Positions 24,841 to 33,512 are shown, counted from the first letter of the stretch. The stretch is DNA of 64,000 bases from Desulfurivibrio alkaliphilus AHT 2 (GCF_000092205.1 NC_014216.1:3033764-3097763), one strand, 5' to 3'. Notes: generated by a model from the sequence alone, not told the origin. Translations and numbers: made by a program.

Positions 24841-25134
24841 ATGAAAACAATAAAATTTCTGCCGAATAATGTCTCCAGCGAGGTGGAGGAAGGGGGAAAT
24901 CTGCTGGCTGTCGCCTGGGCTGGGGGTTACGTCAACGCCTACTGCGTTGGCGACGGGGGTTGCGGCAAGTGCAAGGTGGCGGTGGAATCCGGCGAAGCGG
25001 AGTCCGACAAGGCCCGGTTGAAGAGCGACGATTACTCCGCCGGCCCTGGTTACACAGCATCACCAGTGACATTTGGTGAACCAAGCTCTCGCTGCCAGAA
25101 GGGCACCTTCAGGTTCACATTCGTAGAATATTGA
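24841..25134 (+). CDS. Truncated [2Fe-2S] ferredoxin-like protein
   Basis: 97 residues. The first about 70 look like the N-terminal ferredoxin domain of RACE/ASKHA-type corrinoid-activating proteins: MKTIKFLPNN, AGGYVNAYC, GDGGCGKCKVAVESGEAE. Three of the four cluster cysteines are visible (C36, C42, C45). The expected closing LAC motif after DYSAGPGY is absent; instead a short unrelated tail follows to the stop. This looks like a 5' fragment of a longer gene cut at about 25050, probably not forming a normal cluster. It starts 15 bases after a DtxR-type site. Confidence 0.5.
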   Translation: MKTIKFLPNNVSSEVEEGGNLLAVAWAGGYVNAYCVGDGGCGKCKVAVESGEAESDKARLKSDDYSAGPGYTASPVTFGEPSSRCQKGTFRFTFVEY

Positions 25135-25221
25135 GCTTTGGTCCCAGCGCCCTGTCTGGACAGGCCTACAGTGAGCGGCCGTATTCGGGCAGGTCAATTG
25201 CGCGCGCCCGACCGTAACCGA

Positions 25222-25710
25222 TCAGACTGAACATGCCGGACATAAACCCGTGATCTCGATGGTTTGCTGAGCCATGCGGAAGCCCAGTTCCCGGGCCTTA
25301 CGGTCGATGGTGGCGCTGATATCGGCATCAGAGAGTTCCGCCACGGCCTGGCAGCGCTCGCAAATTAAAAACTGGGCAGGATGTTCATGCTGGGGTGCAC
25401 CGCAGCCCAGATAGGCGTTGAGGGATTCCAGCCGGTGCACCAGCCCTTGGGCCAACAGGAACTCCAAAGCCCGGTAGACCGTCGGCGGCGTCACGTTGGC
25501 CCGCTCCGTCCGCAATCGCTCCAGCAACTCGTAAGCCTTCACCGGCTCGTGGCTGGTCCAGACCAGTTCCAACACCCGCCGCCGCAAGGCGGTCAACCGC
25601 ACCCCCCGGGCCTTACAGACCGCATCGGCGCGGCTCAGAGCCTCGTCCTGGCAGTTCTGATGGTTGTGCCCCTCGTGCTGGAAGCCGGTAACCACTGCCC
25701 TATCATTCAT
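25222..25710 (-). CDS. zur: Zinc uptake regulator, Fur family
   Basis: 162 residues. Winged helix KARGVRLTALRRRVLELVWTSHEPVKAYELLERLR, then TPPTVYRALEFLLAQGLVHRLESLNAYLGC (about residues 73-102), and structural-zinc cysteine pairs CERC (about 117-120) and CPAC (about 157-160). These are the features of Zur rather than Fur. It represses zinc import when zinc is bound. It is downstream of znuB on the same strand with its own promoter region, where a Zur-box-like palindrome is seen. Confidence 0.9.
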   Translation of the reverse strand: MNDRAVVTGFQHEGHNHQNCQDEALSRADAVCKARGVRLTALRRRVLELVWTSHEPVKAYELLERLRTERANVTPPTVYRALEFLLAQGLVHRLESLNAYLGCGAPQHEHPAQFLICERCQAVAELSDADISATIDRKARELGFRMAQQTIEITGLCPACSV

Positions 25711-25730
25711 GGTCCCACCTGATTACCGTT

Positions 25731-25753
25731 GTAAATGCAACATCATAGCATCT
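25731..25753. promoter_or_regulatory. Candidate Zur box upstream of zur
   Basis: Palindromic AATGCAACATCATAGCAT within 25733-25750 keeps the AATG...CAT-type half-sites of the proteobacterial Zur operator. It lies 21 bases before the zur ATG, fitting autoregulation. The rest of the 25754-25897 spacer shows no gene. Confidence 0.5.
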
Positions 25754-25897
25754 AAATAGGCCGTGGCACCCAGCATCGCTCCGCTGCGCGGCCTGCCTGT
25801 CGCTTATCCGCCCAAATCCGAAGCTTTGTGTCAATAATGGCTGACGGCCATCTTGTCAAAGAAAAAATGGTCCGTAATGCGCGCCTGGGTTAAAAGG

Positions 25898-26707
25898 TTA
25901 TCTGCCTGAAAATGCATGAGTGACCTTTTTCGATAGCAGAAACAGATAAATCGCCACGGCTTGAAAAGCTGCCTGCACGACCAGCACCGGCGCAAATGGC
26001 TGGTCCCAGGTCAGCGCCAACGCCCAAGCGATCAGAAAAGCGGTAACGCTGAACAGGCTGCTCAACAGCAAAAAGCGACGGAAGTCCGGGGCCAGCAATG
26101 CTGCCGTCCAGGCAGGCAGCAGCAAGCACGCCAAGGCAGCAGACAACCCCAGGGTCATGCTGCCCACCACGACCAGCAACAAACGCCAACCGAGATCCAT
26201 CCAGGCGGCCCAGGCCTTGACTTTCCGATGCTGCCCCTGGTCTGCTCCCAATTGACTTAGTAACCAGGTACGATAGAGCCAAGGCAACAGCAGCAGCGTT
26301 AAAGCAACCAGGCTCAAAATCCAATAGATATCGCCCAAGGTCAGAAAATACACCTGACCTTCCGCCCAGCGGGCTGCGGACAGGCTGGCCTGCGAAAAGT
26401 TGCTGGCCAGCAGGATCGAAGCCGCCAATGCCAGCAAAAAGATCACCAGCGCAAGGCGCTCCTGGTCCTTGTGCCGCTGCAACACACCCATGAGCACGGC
26501 CGAAAAGGCCAGCGCCGTGGGAACCAGCGGCCAGGCCAGCACACTGGCGACCAGACCACCACTGGCCGCCCCCTGCGCCAGGGCCAGCCCCTGCCAGGCC
26601 GAGCCGCGAACAAAAAAGGCAGCCCCCCCGAGCCCCAACAAAACGGCCATCAGCAGGCCGCCGACAAAGGGCCAAAGCAACAAGCTATCCCAAGCTTCAA
26701 GAGGCAT
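25898..26707 (-). CDS. znuB: Zinc ABC transporter permease
   Basis: 269 residues with about seven to eight transmembrane helices. The start is at the ATG ending 26707 (MPLEAWDSLLLWPFVGGLLMAVLLG), overlapping the end of znuC by 11 bases; a longer frame to 26767 lies inside znuC. GGAAFFVRGSAWQGLALAQGAASGGLVASVL carries the coupling and metal-path segment of the ZnuB/MntB family. Imports zinc across the inner membrane with ZnuC and ZnuA. Confidence 0.88.
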   Translation of the reverse strand: MPLEAWDSLLLWPFVGGLLMAVLLGLGGAAFFVRGSAWQGLALAQGAASGGLVASVLAWPLVPTALAFSAVLMGVLQRHKDQERLALVIFLLALAASILLASNFSQASLSAARWAEGQVYFLTLGDIYWILSLVALTLLLLPWLYRTWLLSQLGADQGQHRKVKAWAAWMDLGWRLLLVVVGSMTLGLSAALACLLLPAWTAALLAPDFRRFLLLSSLFSVTAFLIAWALALTWDQPFAPVLVVQAAFQAVAIYLFLLSKKVTHAFSGR

Positions 26708-27281
26708 GTTGCAACAACTCCATTCTATACTCCAACGCGCCACTGGCCTGAATAAAGTCCTGGTCATGACCGGCCATCACCAGGCTCTGATGGGGCTGCA
26801 GGCGCGCCAGCAAGGCCAGGCTTTGTGAGCGAACCTGAACATCCAGGTGATTACTGGGCTCATCCAGCAGGATCACTTCTGCCTGGGAACCCAGCACGGA
26901 AGCCAAGCGCAAGAGTTGCCACTGACCACCACTGAGTTGATCCAGGCGCCGATCCACCAAATGCTCGATTAAGGGCAGGGTGGCCGGCTGAACTCCCATC
27001 GCCCCCAGCCAATCCCGACCACTCAGGGGCCAAAGCGAAGGTCGAGGGTGCTCTTGGGCCAGATACACCCAGCGCACCCCGGATGACCACACCAGGTTCC
27101 CGCCCAACGGCGAAAGCTGACCGCTCAGAGTTTTCAGCAACAGGGATTTGCCGCTGCCATTAGGCCCAATCAAAGCCCAACGTTCTCCTGCGGCCACCCG
27201 CCAGTTGATGGGATTGGTCAGCGGCTGCTGATAACCGAGCACCAGTTGCTGCAACTGCAAATAAGGCTCAGTGGTGCTCAA
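26697..27281 (-). CDS. znuC: Zinc ABC transporter ATP-binding protein (short form)
   Basis: 194 residues: Walker A GPNGSGKS (about 39-46), Q-loop YLAQEHPRPS, signature LSGGQWQLLRLASVL (about 115-129), Walker B VILLDEPSNHLD and the H-loop AGHD. All ATPase motifs are present, but it is about 50-60 residues shorter than E. coli ZnuC, lacking the C-terminal regulatory extension. It overlaps znuA by 14 bases and znuB by 11 bases, so one operon. Energises zinc import. Confidence 0.88.
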   Translation of the reverse strand: MSTTEPYLQLQQLVLGYQQPLTNPINWRVAAGERWALIGPNGSGKSLLLKTLSGQLSPLGGNLVWSSGVRWVYLAQEHPRPSLWPLSGRDWLGAMGVQPATLPLIEHLVDRRLDQLSGGQWQLLRLASVLGSQAEVILLDEPSNHLDVQVRSQSLALLARLQPHQSLVMAGHDQDFIQASGALEYRMELLQHAS

Positions 27282-28167
27282 AGGATGCCGCCCATTGGTT
27301 CATCAGTTGTAGATAGCCCGCCAGCCCCTCACCGATTGGCGGTTCCAGGGGCAAGGCAAATTTGGGCCAGCCCAGTTGCTGTTCCAGAAAGCGGGCACCC
27401 CGCTCGGGTTGGTGACTGGCATACAGTATCCGCCCCTGTTGGGCTTCAAACTGCCGCACCAGCCGCCGCAGATGTGCCGAGGTCGGTGGCAGGCCAGGAA
27501 TCGGCTCAAGATAACCAACACTTTTGACTGGCAGCCACTCTTCCAGATAATCCAGATCTTCGTGATAGACAATAAATTGCTGGTTCGGCTTGATCCTGTC
27601 GGCTAATGCCTCGGCATGATCACGCAGTTGCCGGCCCAAAGCCTCAGCGCGCGCTTCCAGTTCTTCTGCCTGCTCGGGGAAGAATAAGCCTAAGCGCTGA
27701 CCGATCGCATGAGCGACCCGGGCCATGCGATAAGGGTCGACATTAAAATGCGGATTGCCTTCATCATGCACATGCCCGGCATTAGGGCCATCTACGGTGA
27801 TGGAAGGACGCAGGTCCGTGAAATCCGAAGCCCGCAGGTGTCCCGAACGCCCGACATTGACACCCGGATTGGCGGCATTGCCGGTCACCGCAGGCAGCCA
27901 GCCTTCTTCCAGCCCCGCCCCCATTTCAATTAGAAGGTCGGCACGGCGCACCGCCGCCATGAAGCTGGGGCGCGCATCCAGATCATGTGCATCGCGATCA
28001 GGCGCGGCCAGTACCCGCACCTGCACCAAATCCCCGCCGATTTCTTCGGCCAGCATTCCCAGCGTTGAAGTTGTGGTGACCACGCGAAAACTGCTGGCCC
28101 AGGTCGTTGACGTCAGTAAAAGGGCACTTACCAGCAGCATTGCACCAAGCCAGAATTTCTTTTGCAT
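27268..28167 (-). CDS. znuA: Zinc-binding periplasmic protein
   Basis: 299 residues with signal peptide (MQKKFWLGAMLLVSALLLTSTTWA). Cluster A-I fold with the histidines expected to bind zinc in DAHDLDARPSF (about residue 61), GNPHFNVDPYRM (about 137) and VYHEDLDYLEEWLP (about 201). There is no long His/Asp-rich loop of the ZnuA kind, only HVHDEGN, so it may bind zinc or manganese by fold alone; the linked Zur gene favours zinc. First gene of the znuACB transcript after the porin. Confidence 0.9.
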   Translation of the reverse strand: MQKKFWLGAMLLVSALLLTSTTWASSFRVVTTTSTLGMLAEEIGGDLVQVRVLAAPDRDAHDLDARPSFMAAVRRADLLIEMGAGLEEGWLPAVTGNAANPGVNVGRSGHLRASDFTDLRPSITVDGPNAGHVHDEGNPHFNVDPYRMARVAHAIGQRLGLFFPEQAEELEARAEALGRQLRDHAEALADRIKPNQQFIVYHEDLDYLEEWLPVKSVGYLEPIPGLPPTSAHLRRLVRQFEAQQGRILYASHQPERGARFLEQQLGWPKFALPLEPPIGEGLAGYLQLMNQWAASFEHH

Positions 28168-28194
28168 ATGGTCTCCTTATTGCAGCTCTCGGAA

Positions 28195-28218
28195 CAGAAA
28201 AAATGGGCTTGTTAGCCC
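28195..28218 (-). terminator. Intrinsic terminator or attenuator between porin and znuA
   Basis: On the minus strand a stem GGGCT / AGCCC with loop AACA is followed by ATTTTTT. It lies 19 bases after the porin stop and 28 bases before the znuA start, so it would reduce read-through from the porin into znuACB. Confidence 0.6.
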
Positions 28219-28236
28219 AGGGCACCTTGATCACTT

Positions 28237-29502
28237 TTAGAAGGTGTGGGCGCCATGCGCACCCAGGGCCACATTTACTTGCAGCATAAACTCCCAGCCC
28301 TTGTCGCTGCGACCGTCATCCCCGGCAAAGTCGTTGTGGTTCAACTGGGCACGCAGGAAAACAGGCTCTGTCGGGCGGAAAGTAACCTGGCCGGAGTAAC
28401 GGTAGGAAGTATCGTGGTTGGTGCCATCACCGCGCCCCAGTTCATTGGTCAAGCCCAGGGCTTCGGCACGCAGCCCGGCTTCCCAGCGAGGAGCAAAGCC
28501 ATAGACCCCTTGCGCATAAAGGCCATCCTGTTTGTTCTTGAAGCTGGATACATTGCGGATATGGCCAACCGGGCCATGGCTGTCAGCTGCAAAATTTACA
28601 TCCCTGCGATCCACATCGATTTCGCGGTAGAAGTATTCAGCCTGCAACGTCAGGTTACCGTGACCATGACTCCGCCCGGTTTCATATTTATAGACAGCAT
28701 CCAAGCCGGCAAACCAGGCCTTGCCATCCCAGTCTTCATGACGGGTGGAATGCTCGCTGGTGTATTGGTAACTGAAGCTGTAACCGGCAGAAGCCCCCAG
28801 TTGCAGGGCATGGTCATGGCCCAGATCCGGTGCCCATTTGGTAAAGGCGGTCAGCAAGCGCGGACCGGAACGATCTTTCAGGATCCGGTTGGTTCCATCC
28901 AGTGCTTCCTGCTCACCGATGTAGTTGGCCACTTCCGGGTTTTCACCCTGCAAAAGTTCCACCCCCACCAGGGTATAGCTGTCCCGGGGGGCCAGCCAGG
29001 TGGTCTGGATACCGATTTCCTGAAGGCCATGGTCGCCAAACAAGTACTCATTAACCAGTGGACGATCGACAAAATCCCAATCATGGCTGTGGCGGCTGTT
29101 GATGTAACCGATGCCAGACAGGAATTTTCCCACTTTCAGTTGGAAGCCGGCCGGCAGGCTACGGGTTTTCAGGTAGGCTTCTTCCACCTCAATATGATTG
29201 CTGTCAAAACCCAGCATCAGCATGCCATCCAACAGGTCTCCCAAACTGGCCTCAAAGGCCAACTCTGAGTGACCCAGATTAAAACCTTCTGCCAAGCCAT
29301 GGCTGTGATTATCCCCATTATCATGATGGTGATGGTCGCCACCAAAACCGGCCGGACTGTGGTTGCCCTGTTTTAGTTCATTGAAGTAGATGCCATCCAG
29401 AATCAGTGATACCCGAATATCGAGATTTTTATCTGAGGCCAAAGCCGGTGCGGCCAAGCTAACAGCGACAGCAGCGGCTGTTGTCAAAGCAAATTTTTTC
29501 AT
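28237..29502 (-). CDS. His-rich outer-membrane porin-like protein of the zinc operon
   Basis: 421 residues starting at the ATG ending 29502 (MKKFALTTAAAVAVSLAAPALA, signal peptide). The mature chain has alternating amphipathic strands and ends in an aromatic residue (HGAHTF), as outer-membrane beta-barrels do. A stretch at about residues 55-72 is rich in His and Asp (DHHHHDNGDNHSHG), a plausible zinc-gathering loop. No TonB box or plug domain is seen. Location between a Zur-box-like site and znuACB suggests facilitated zinc entry across the outer membrane under zinc starvation; that function is inferred. Confidence 0.78.
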   Translation of the reverse strand: MKKFALTTAAAVAVSLAAPALASDKNLDIRVSLILDGIYFNELKQGNHSPAGFGGDHHHHDNGDNHSHGLAEGFNLGHSELAFEASLGDLLDGMLMLGFDSNHIEVEEAYLKTRSLPAGFQLKVGKFLSGIGYINSRHSHDWDFVDRPLVNEYLFGDHGLQEIGIQTTWLAPRDSYTLVGVELLQGENPEVANYIGEQEALDGTNRILKDRSGPRLLTAFTKWAPDLGHDHALQLGASAGYSFSYQYTSEHSTRHEDWDGKAWFAGLDAVYKYETGRSHGHGNLTLQAEYFYREIDVDRRDVNFAADSHGPVGHIRNVSSFKNKQDGLYAQGVYGFAPRWEAGLRAEALGLTNELGRGDGTNHDTSYRYSGQVTFRPTEPVFLRAQLNHNDFAGDDGRSDKGWEFMLQVNVALGAHGAHTF

Positions 29503-29539
29503 GATGGACTCCTCTGGCAAGTCAAAATCAGGGTTAAAC

Positions 29540-29562
29540 GAAATGTTATATCATTGCATATT
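29540..29562. promoter_or_regulatory. Zur box upstream of the porin/znu operon
   Basis: GAAATGTTATAT is the full left half of the enterobacterial Zur consensus; the right half ATTGCATATT is a weaker mirror. It is 38 bases upstream of the porin start, a suitable place for repression. Confidence 0.7.
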
Positions 29563-29911
29563 AAGTGTTGCAGAGTAAGCTTGTCAACGAAAAATTGGTA
29601 CGATGCTTATTAAAGCCGAAAGCCCCATCCACATTGAAGTTGGCGTTGAGGGTGGCGGTCCAAACGTCAACGTTATCTCGGGCACCGATGGTCAGGTTTT
29701 TGAGGCCCACGGCGTTACGTCGAGCCAGCCAGTATCTTGCCGGTCGTCGTTAGTTAAATGTAAATTGTTTTTTCCGATCACCTGTATCGGCTTTCATAAC
29801 TATTACCTATTGGCTGAAATCGGCTCCCCTTTGCTATAGTCACCAGCTGCTACTGGCGCCGCCAAAGCCGCTCGATACCGTTTAATTGCTACAGCCAAGG
29901 AGGATCTCCAC
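29563..29911. other. Intergenic region with an unrecognised coding-like remnant
   Basis: On the minus strand, about 29590-29740 is open and reads NAVGLKNLTIGARDNVDVW followed by TATLNANFNVDGAF, which looks like a degraded protein fragment, but I cannot assign a family. Towards the + strand gene at 29912 there is a TATAGT (29836-29841) and an AAGGAGG ribosome site. No RNA gene is seen. Confidence 0.3.
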
Positions 29912-30814
29912 ATGTTTTACAAACTGCTGCCCACCTTTGCCCTGGCCCTTGCCCTGGCCTTTTCCCCTTTCATTGCCCCGGTCGTAGCCAACGCTTCTCA
30001 AGCGCCGGATAAGATCACCATTGTCGCCATCCCCGACGACAGCGCCGACAACATGCGCCAGTTCTTCGGCCTGATTGCCCGCCACATTGAGGACGCCACC
30101 GGGATTCCCACCGAGTACGTCCATGTGGAAAACTATGCCGCCACCGTCACCGCCCTGGCCACCGGCCGGGCGCAACTGGCCTGGTTCGGTGCCGTTACCA
30201 CCGCCCAGGCCTACCTGATGATGGGCGATGAGCTGGAGGTGGTGGCCGCCCGCGATATCGACAAAGAGTTTATCAGCTACTTCATCGCCAACGCCGATGC
30301 CGGAATTCCGCCGGTCAACGATCTGGCCGAACTGGCCGAGTTGGTCCAAGGCAAAAACCGGACCTTTACCTTCGGCAGCAAGAGCAGCACCTCCAGCCAC
30401 CTGATGCCCCGCAGTTTCTTTGCCGACCAGAGCGGCCAGCGCCCCGAGCAGGTTTTTCGGACGGTGGCCTACAGTGGCAGCCATGACGTGGTGCTGCAAA
30501 AGGTGGCCAACGGTGAATTTCACCTGGGCGCCCTGGGTCAGCCCCCCTATGACCGGGCCTCCGACGAGCTCAAGGCCAAGGCCCCGATCATTTACACAAC
30601 CCCCAAGTTCACCAACTACTGCTTTGCCACCCGCAAGAGCCTGGGGCAGGAGACCATCGACCAAATCCACGCCGCCCTGCTCGGCCTGCATGAGTCCGAC
30701 GAGGGCCGCCAGGCTTTGGATTATCTGAAATCCGAAGGCTTTGTCGATGCCGACATGAGCGAGTGGATGGGCTATGTGGAGCTGCTCAAGTCCGGGGTTG
30801 ATATCGGCAACTGA
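29912..30814 (+). CDS. PhnD-like substrate-binding protein of an oxyanion/phosphonate ABC transporter
   Basis: 300 residues with a signal peptide ending ...VVANASQA. The fold is type II periplasmic binding protein of the PhnD/PtxB group: VAIPDDSADNMRQFFGLIARHIE, VHVENYAATVTALATGRAQLAWFG, FGSKSSTSSHLMPRSFF and VANGEFHLGALGQPPYDRAS. Family members bind phosphonate, phosphite or, by annotation, selenate. No phosphonate-degradation gene is nearby, so the ligand is open. First gene of a three-gene transporter. Confidence 0.82.
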   Translation: MFYKLLPTFALALALAFSPFIAPVVANASQAPDKITIVAIPDDSADNMRQFFGLIARHIEDATGIPTEYVHVENYAATVTALATGRAQLAWFGAVTTAQAYLMMGDELEVVAARDIDKEFISYFIANADAGIPPVNDLAELAELVQGKNRTFTFGSKSSTSSHLMPRSFFADQSGQRPEQVFRTVAYSGSHDVVLQKVANGEFHLGALGQPPYDRASDELKAKAPIIYTTPKFTNYCFATRKSLGQETIDQIHAALLGLHESDEGRQALDYLKSEGFVDADMSEWMGYVELLKSGVDIGN

Positions 30815-30838
30815 GAGTTTTCCGCCTGACCATTTTTT

Positions 30839-31684
30839 ATGCGTGATCATCAGCAACAGTCAATGGATGCCAATTCACCTCCACCTTCTCCGGCCCCTCC
30901 GGCCCCGCCGGTATTTCGCCTGCAGGGGGTGGGCAAGCGTTTCGGCCACCAGTGGGTGTTGCGGGAGATTGGCTTTGAAATCGCCGCCGGTGAGCGGGTG
31001 GCGATCATCGGCCCGTCCGGGGCCGGCAAGACCACCCTATTTCGGCTGCTTTGCGCGGTGTTGCCGGCCGATGCCGGGCAGATCGAGGTCTTCGGCCAGC
31101 CCTGCGCCGGGCTGCGGGGGCGCAAGCTTAAACGGATGCGGCGGGATATCGGGGTGCTCTACCAGTCCGACAACCTGATCCCCCAACTGCGGGTGGTCCA
31201 CAACGTGCTGATGGGCCGGCTGGGCCGCTGGTCGCTGCCCCGGGCGCTGATCTCCCTGCTCTGGCCCCAGGATCTGCCCGCCGCCCGCGCCGCCCTGGAA
31301 AGAGTGGAGTTGGCCGACCGGCTCTGGGCCATGCCCGGTGAACTCTCGGGCGGCCAACAACAGCGGGTGGCCCTGGCCCGGCTGCTGGTCCAGCAACCCC
31401 GCGTGATGCTGGCCGACGAGCCGGTCAGCCAGCTCGATATCCGCCTGGGGCGGGAAATCATTGAGCTGCTCTCCTCCATCGCAACCACCCTGGGCAATAC
31501 CCTGCTGGTCAACCTGCATACCCTGGAGCTGTTGCAGGGCCATTTCCAGCGGGTGCTGGCCTTAAAAGACGGGCGGCTGTTCTGGCAGGGGCCGCCCGCC
31601 GGTCTGAACCGGGAACTGCTGCGCGAGCTGTACGGCACCGAATATCAAGCGCTGTACCTGGAAGAAAGCGCCGATGTCCGCTGA
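30839..31684 (+). CDS. PhnC-like ABC transporter ATP-binding protein
   Basis: 281 residues with Walker A GPSGAGKT (about 60-67), Q-loop GVLYQSDNLIPQL, signature LSGGQQQRVALARLL (about 174-188) and Walker B VMLADEPVSQLD. QSDNLIPQLRVVHNVLMGRLG is characteristic of PhnC ATPases. The first 20 residues are a Ser/Pro-rich extension; a second Met lies at 30863 and may be the true start, since neither has a good ribosome site. The 3' end overlaps the permease gene by 11 bases. Confidence 0.85.
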   Translation: MRDHQQQSMDANSPPPSPAPPAPPVFRLQGVGKRFGHQWVLREIGFEIAAGERVAIIGPSGAGKTTLFRLLCAVLPADAGQIEVFGQPCAGLRGRKLKRMRRDIGVLYQSDNLIPQLRVVHNVLMGRLGRWSLPRALISLLWPQDLPAARAALERVELADRLWAMPGELSGGQQQRVALARLLVQQPRVMLADEPVSQLDIRLGREIIELLSSIATTLGNTLLVNLHTLELLQGHFQRVLALKDGRLFWQGPPAGLNRELLRELYGTEYQALYLEESADVR

Positions 31685-33491
31685 CCAGCTGGCAGACAAC
31701 ACCTCCGGCAGCCCCCGCACCGCCGCCGGGGATAAATTCCCCAACCCCTCGCCCCTGCCGGAAAAACGCCCCTGGGGGCCCTGGGCCGCCATCTTTACCA
31801 TTGCGGTGCTGCTGGTGGCCGCCTTCACCAGCGCCGAGTGGGATTTCACCGCCCTGACCGATCCCGACCAGCGCCGACTGGCCTTGGGCCGCATGGGCGC
31901 CTGGCTGGCCGCCTTTGCCGCCCCTGATTTCAGCGCGGAATTTCTGCGCCACTGCTGGGCGCTGACCCTGCAAACCCTGTCGGCGGCGGTGATCGGCACC
32001 GGCCTGGCGGTGGTGGCGGCGATCCTGCTGGCCATGGGTTCGGCCCGGGCGGTGAGTGTTGGCGAGGAAGAGCTCACCGGCTGGCACCGCCTTTTCCCCT
32101 TGCGCAGCCCCACCGCTTTGCTTTGTTCCCTGTGCCGGATTATCCAGGATATACTGCGGGCGGTGCCCGATTTTGTCTGGGCGGTGATTCTGGTGGCGGT
32201 GATCGGCTTGGGGCCGATGACCGGCGCCCTGGCCCTGGCCCTCAACATTACCGGGATTCTGGCCAAGGTTTATTCCGAACTCTGGGACTCGGTGGATGAG
32301 CGGCGCTACGAGCAGGTGCGGGTGGCCGGCGGCGGTCGCCTGGCCGTGCTCTTCTACGGGATCGGGCCGCTGGCCGCCCGCAGCGTGCAGAGTTTCACCC
32401 TGATGCGGGCCGAGTGCGCCATCCGCAACGCGGCGGTGATCGGGGCGGTGGGCGGCGGCGGGCTGGGGGCCGATATCTGGTACCAGATCCAGTTCGGGGC
32501 CTGGGACAAGGTGACCACCCTGCTGCTCTTTACCCTGGCCCTGACCTTAAGCGCCGATCTGCTCAGCAACTTTATCCGCCGCCAGTTGCGCAGCGACCCC
32601 AACCACCCCCGCGCCGCCCGGCATCAGTCGGTGGCCTGGCAACTGGCCCGGAGCTATATCGGGGTGGGGGCGGCCCTGGCGGTGGCGGTATGGTCGTTCT
32701 GGTTCATGGGCTGGGGCGATAACGCGCCGCCCGGGCAGCAAGCCCGCAACTTTCTGCTGCCGGCCCTGGAGCTGCTTTCCGGGGAGGCCTGGCAGCATAT
32801 CGCCTTTTTCGAGCGGATGCTGCGCCCGGACCTGGAACCGGCCTTTGTCCTGACCGTGATCCAGTCGGCATCGGTCCCTCTGGCCATGGCCCTGGTGGGC
32901 ACCCTGCTGGGGGTGCTGGCGGCGGCGATGCTCAGCTACCCCCACTCCTTTTCCTTCATGTGGGAATCGCACCAGTTCACCGGTGAGGCCGCCCCCTGGT
33001 GGCTGAAGCTGCCGCGCCGCCTGCAGATGGTGCTGGCCCGGCTCACCGGCCTGATCTCCCGCGGGGTGCCGGAGGTGATGTGGGCCTTCCTCTTCATCGC
33101 CTTCTTCGGCCCCGGCCTGCTGGCCGGCACGGTGGCGATTGCCATCCACAGCGCCGGGGTGCTGGTACGGGTCTTCAGCGAGAGTATCGACAACATCCCC
33201 TACCGACGCTTCGAGCAATCCTTCAGCGGCTCACGCCCCACCTGCTTCGGCCTGGTGGCGGTCCCCACCGCCTGGCGCGACTGGCTGACCTACGCCTTCT
33301 TCCAGTTCGAGTCCAACGTCCGCACCGCCGTGGTGCTGGGAATCGTCGGCGCCGGTGGGCTGGGCTTCCAGTTCAGCTTCAATTTCGAATGGTTCCGCTT
33401 CGAAAAGGCCGCCACCTACCTGCTGATGATCATCGCCCTCACCGTGATCATCGACCGCACTTCCCGGCTGCTGCGTTTTTCCAGGGTATAG
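31674..33491 (+). CDS. Double PhnE-like permease fusion
   Basis: 605 residues, about twice a single PhnE. Both halves have the permease coupling motif: first VRVAGGGRLAVLFYGIGPLAARSVQSFTLMRAECAIRNAAVIGAVGGGGLG (about 220-270), second FSGSRPTCFGLVAVPTAWRDWLTYAFFQFESNVRTAVVLGIVGAGGLG (about 515-562). The fusion gives the two transmembrane subunits from one gene. Long Pro-rich N-terminus of about 30 residues. The last 30 bases recur at 15957-15986, where they precede a copy of the same downstream TA pair. Confidence 0.88.
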   Translation: MSADQLADNTSGSPRTAAGDKFPNPSPLPEKRPWGPWAAIFTIAVLLVAAFTSAEWDFTALTDPDQRRLALGRMGAWLAAFAAPDFSAEFLRHCWALTLQTLSAAVIGTGLAVVAAILLAMGSARAVSVGEEELTGWHRLFPLRSPTALLCSLCRIIQDILRAVPDFVWAVILVAVIGLGPMTGALALALNITGILAKVYSELWDSVDERRYEQVRVAGGGRLAVLFYGIGPLAARSVQSFTLMRAECAIRNAAVIGAVGGGGLGADIWYQIQFGAWDKVTTLLLFTLALTLSADLLSNFIRRQLRSDPNHPRAARHQSVAWQLARSYIGVGAALAVAVWSFWFMGWGDNAPPGQQARNFLLPALELLSGEAWQHIAFFERMLRPDLEPAFVLTVIQSASVPLAMALVGTLLGVLAAAMLSYPHSFSFMWESHQFTGEAAPWWLKLPRRLQMVLARLTGLISRGVPEVMWAFLFIAFFGPGLLAGTVAIAIHSAGVLVRVFSESIDNIPYRRFEQSFSGSRPTCFGLVAVPTAWRDWLTYAFFQFESNVRTAVVLGIVGAGGLGFQFSFNFEWFRFEKAATYLLMIIALTVIIDRTSRLLRFSRV

Positions 33492-33512
33492 CGGGGATCT
33501 TAACCGGCCGGG

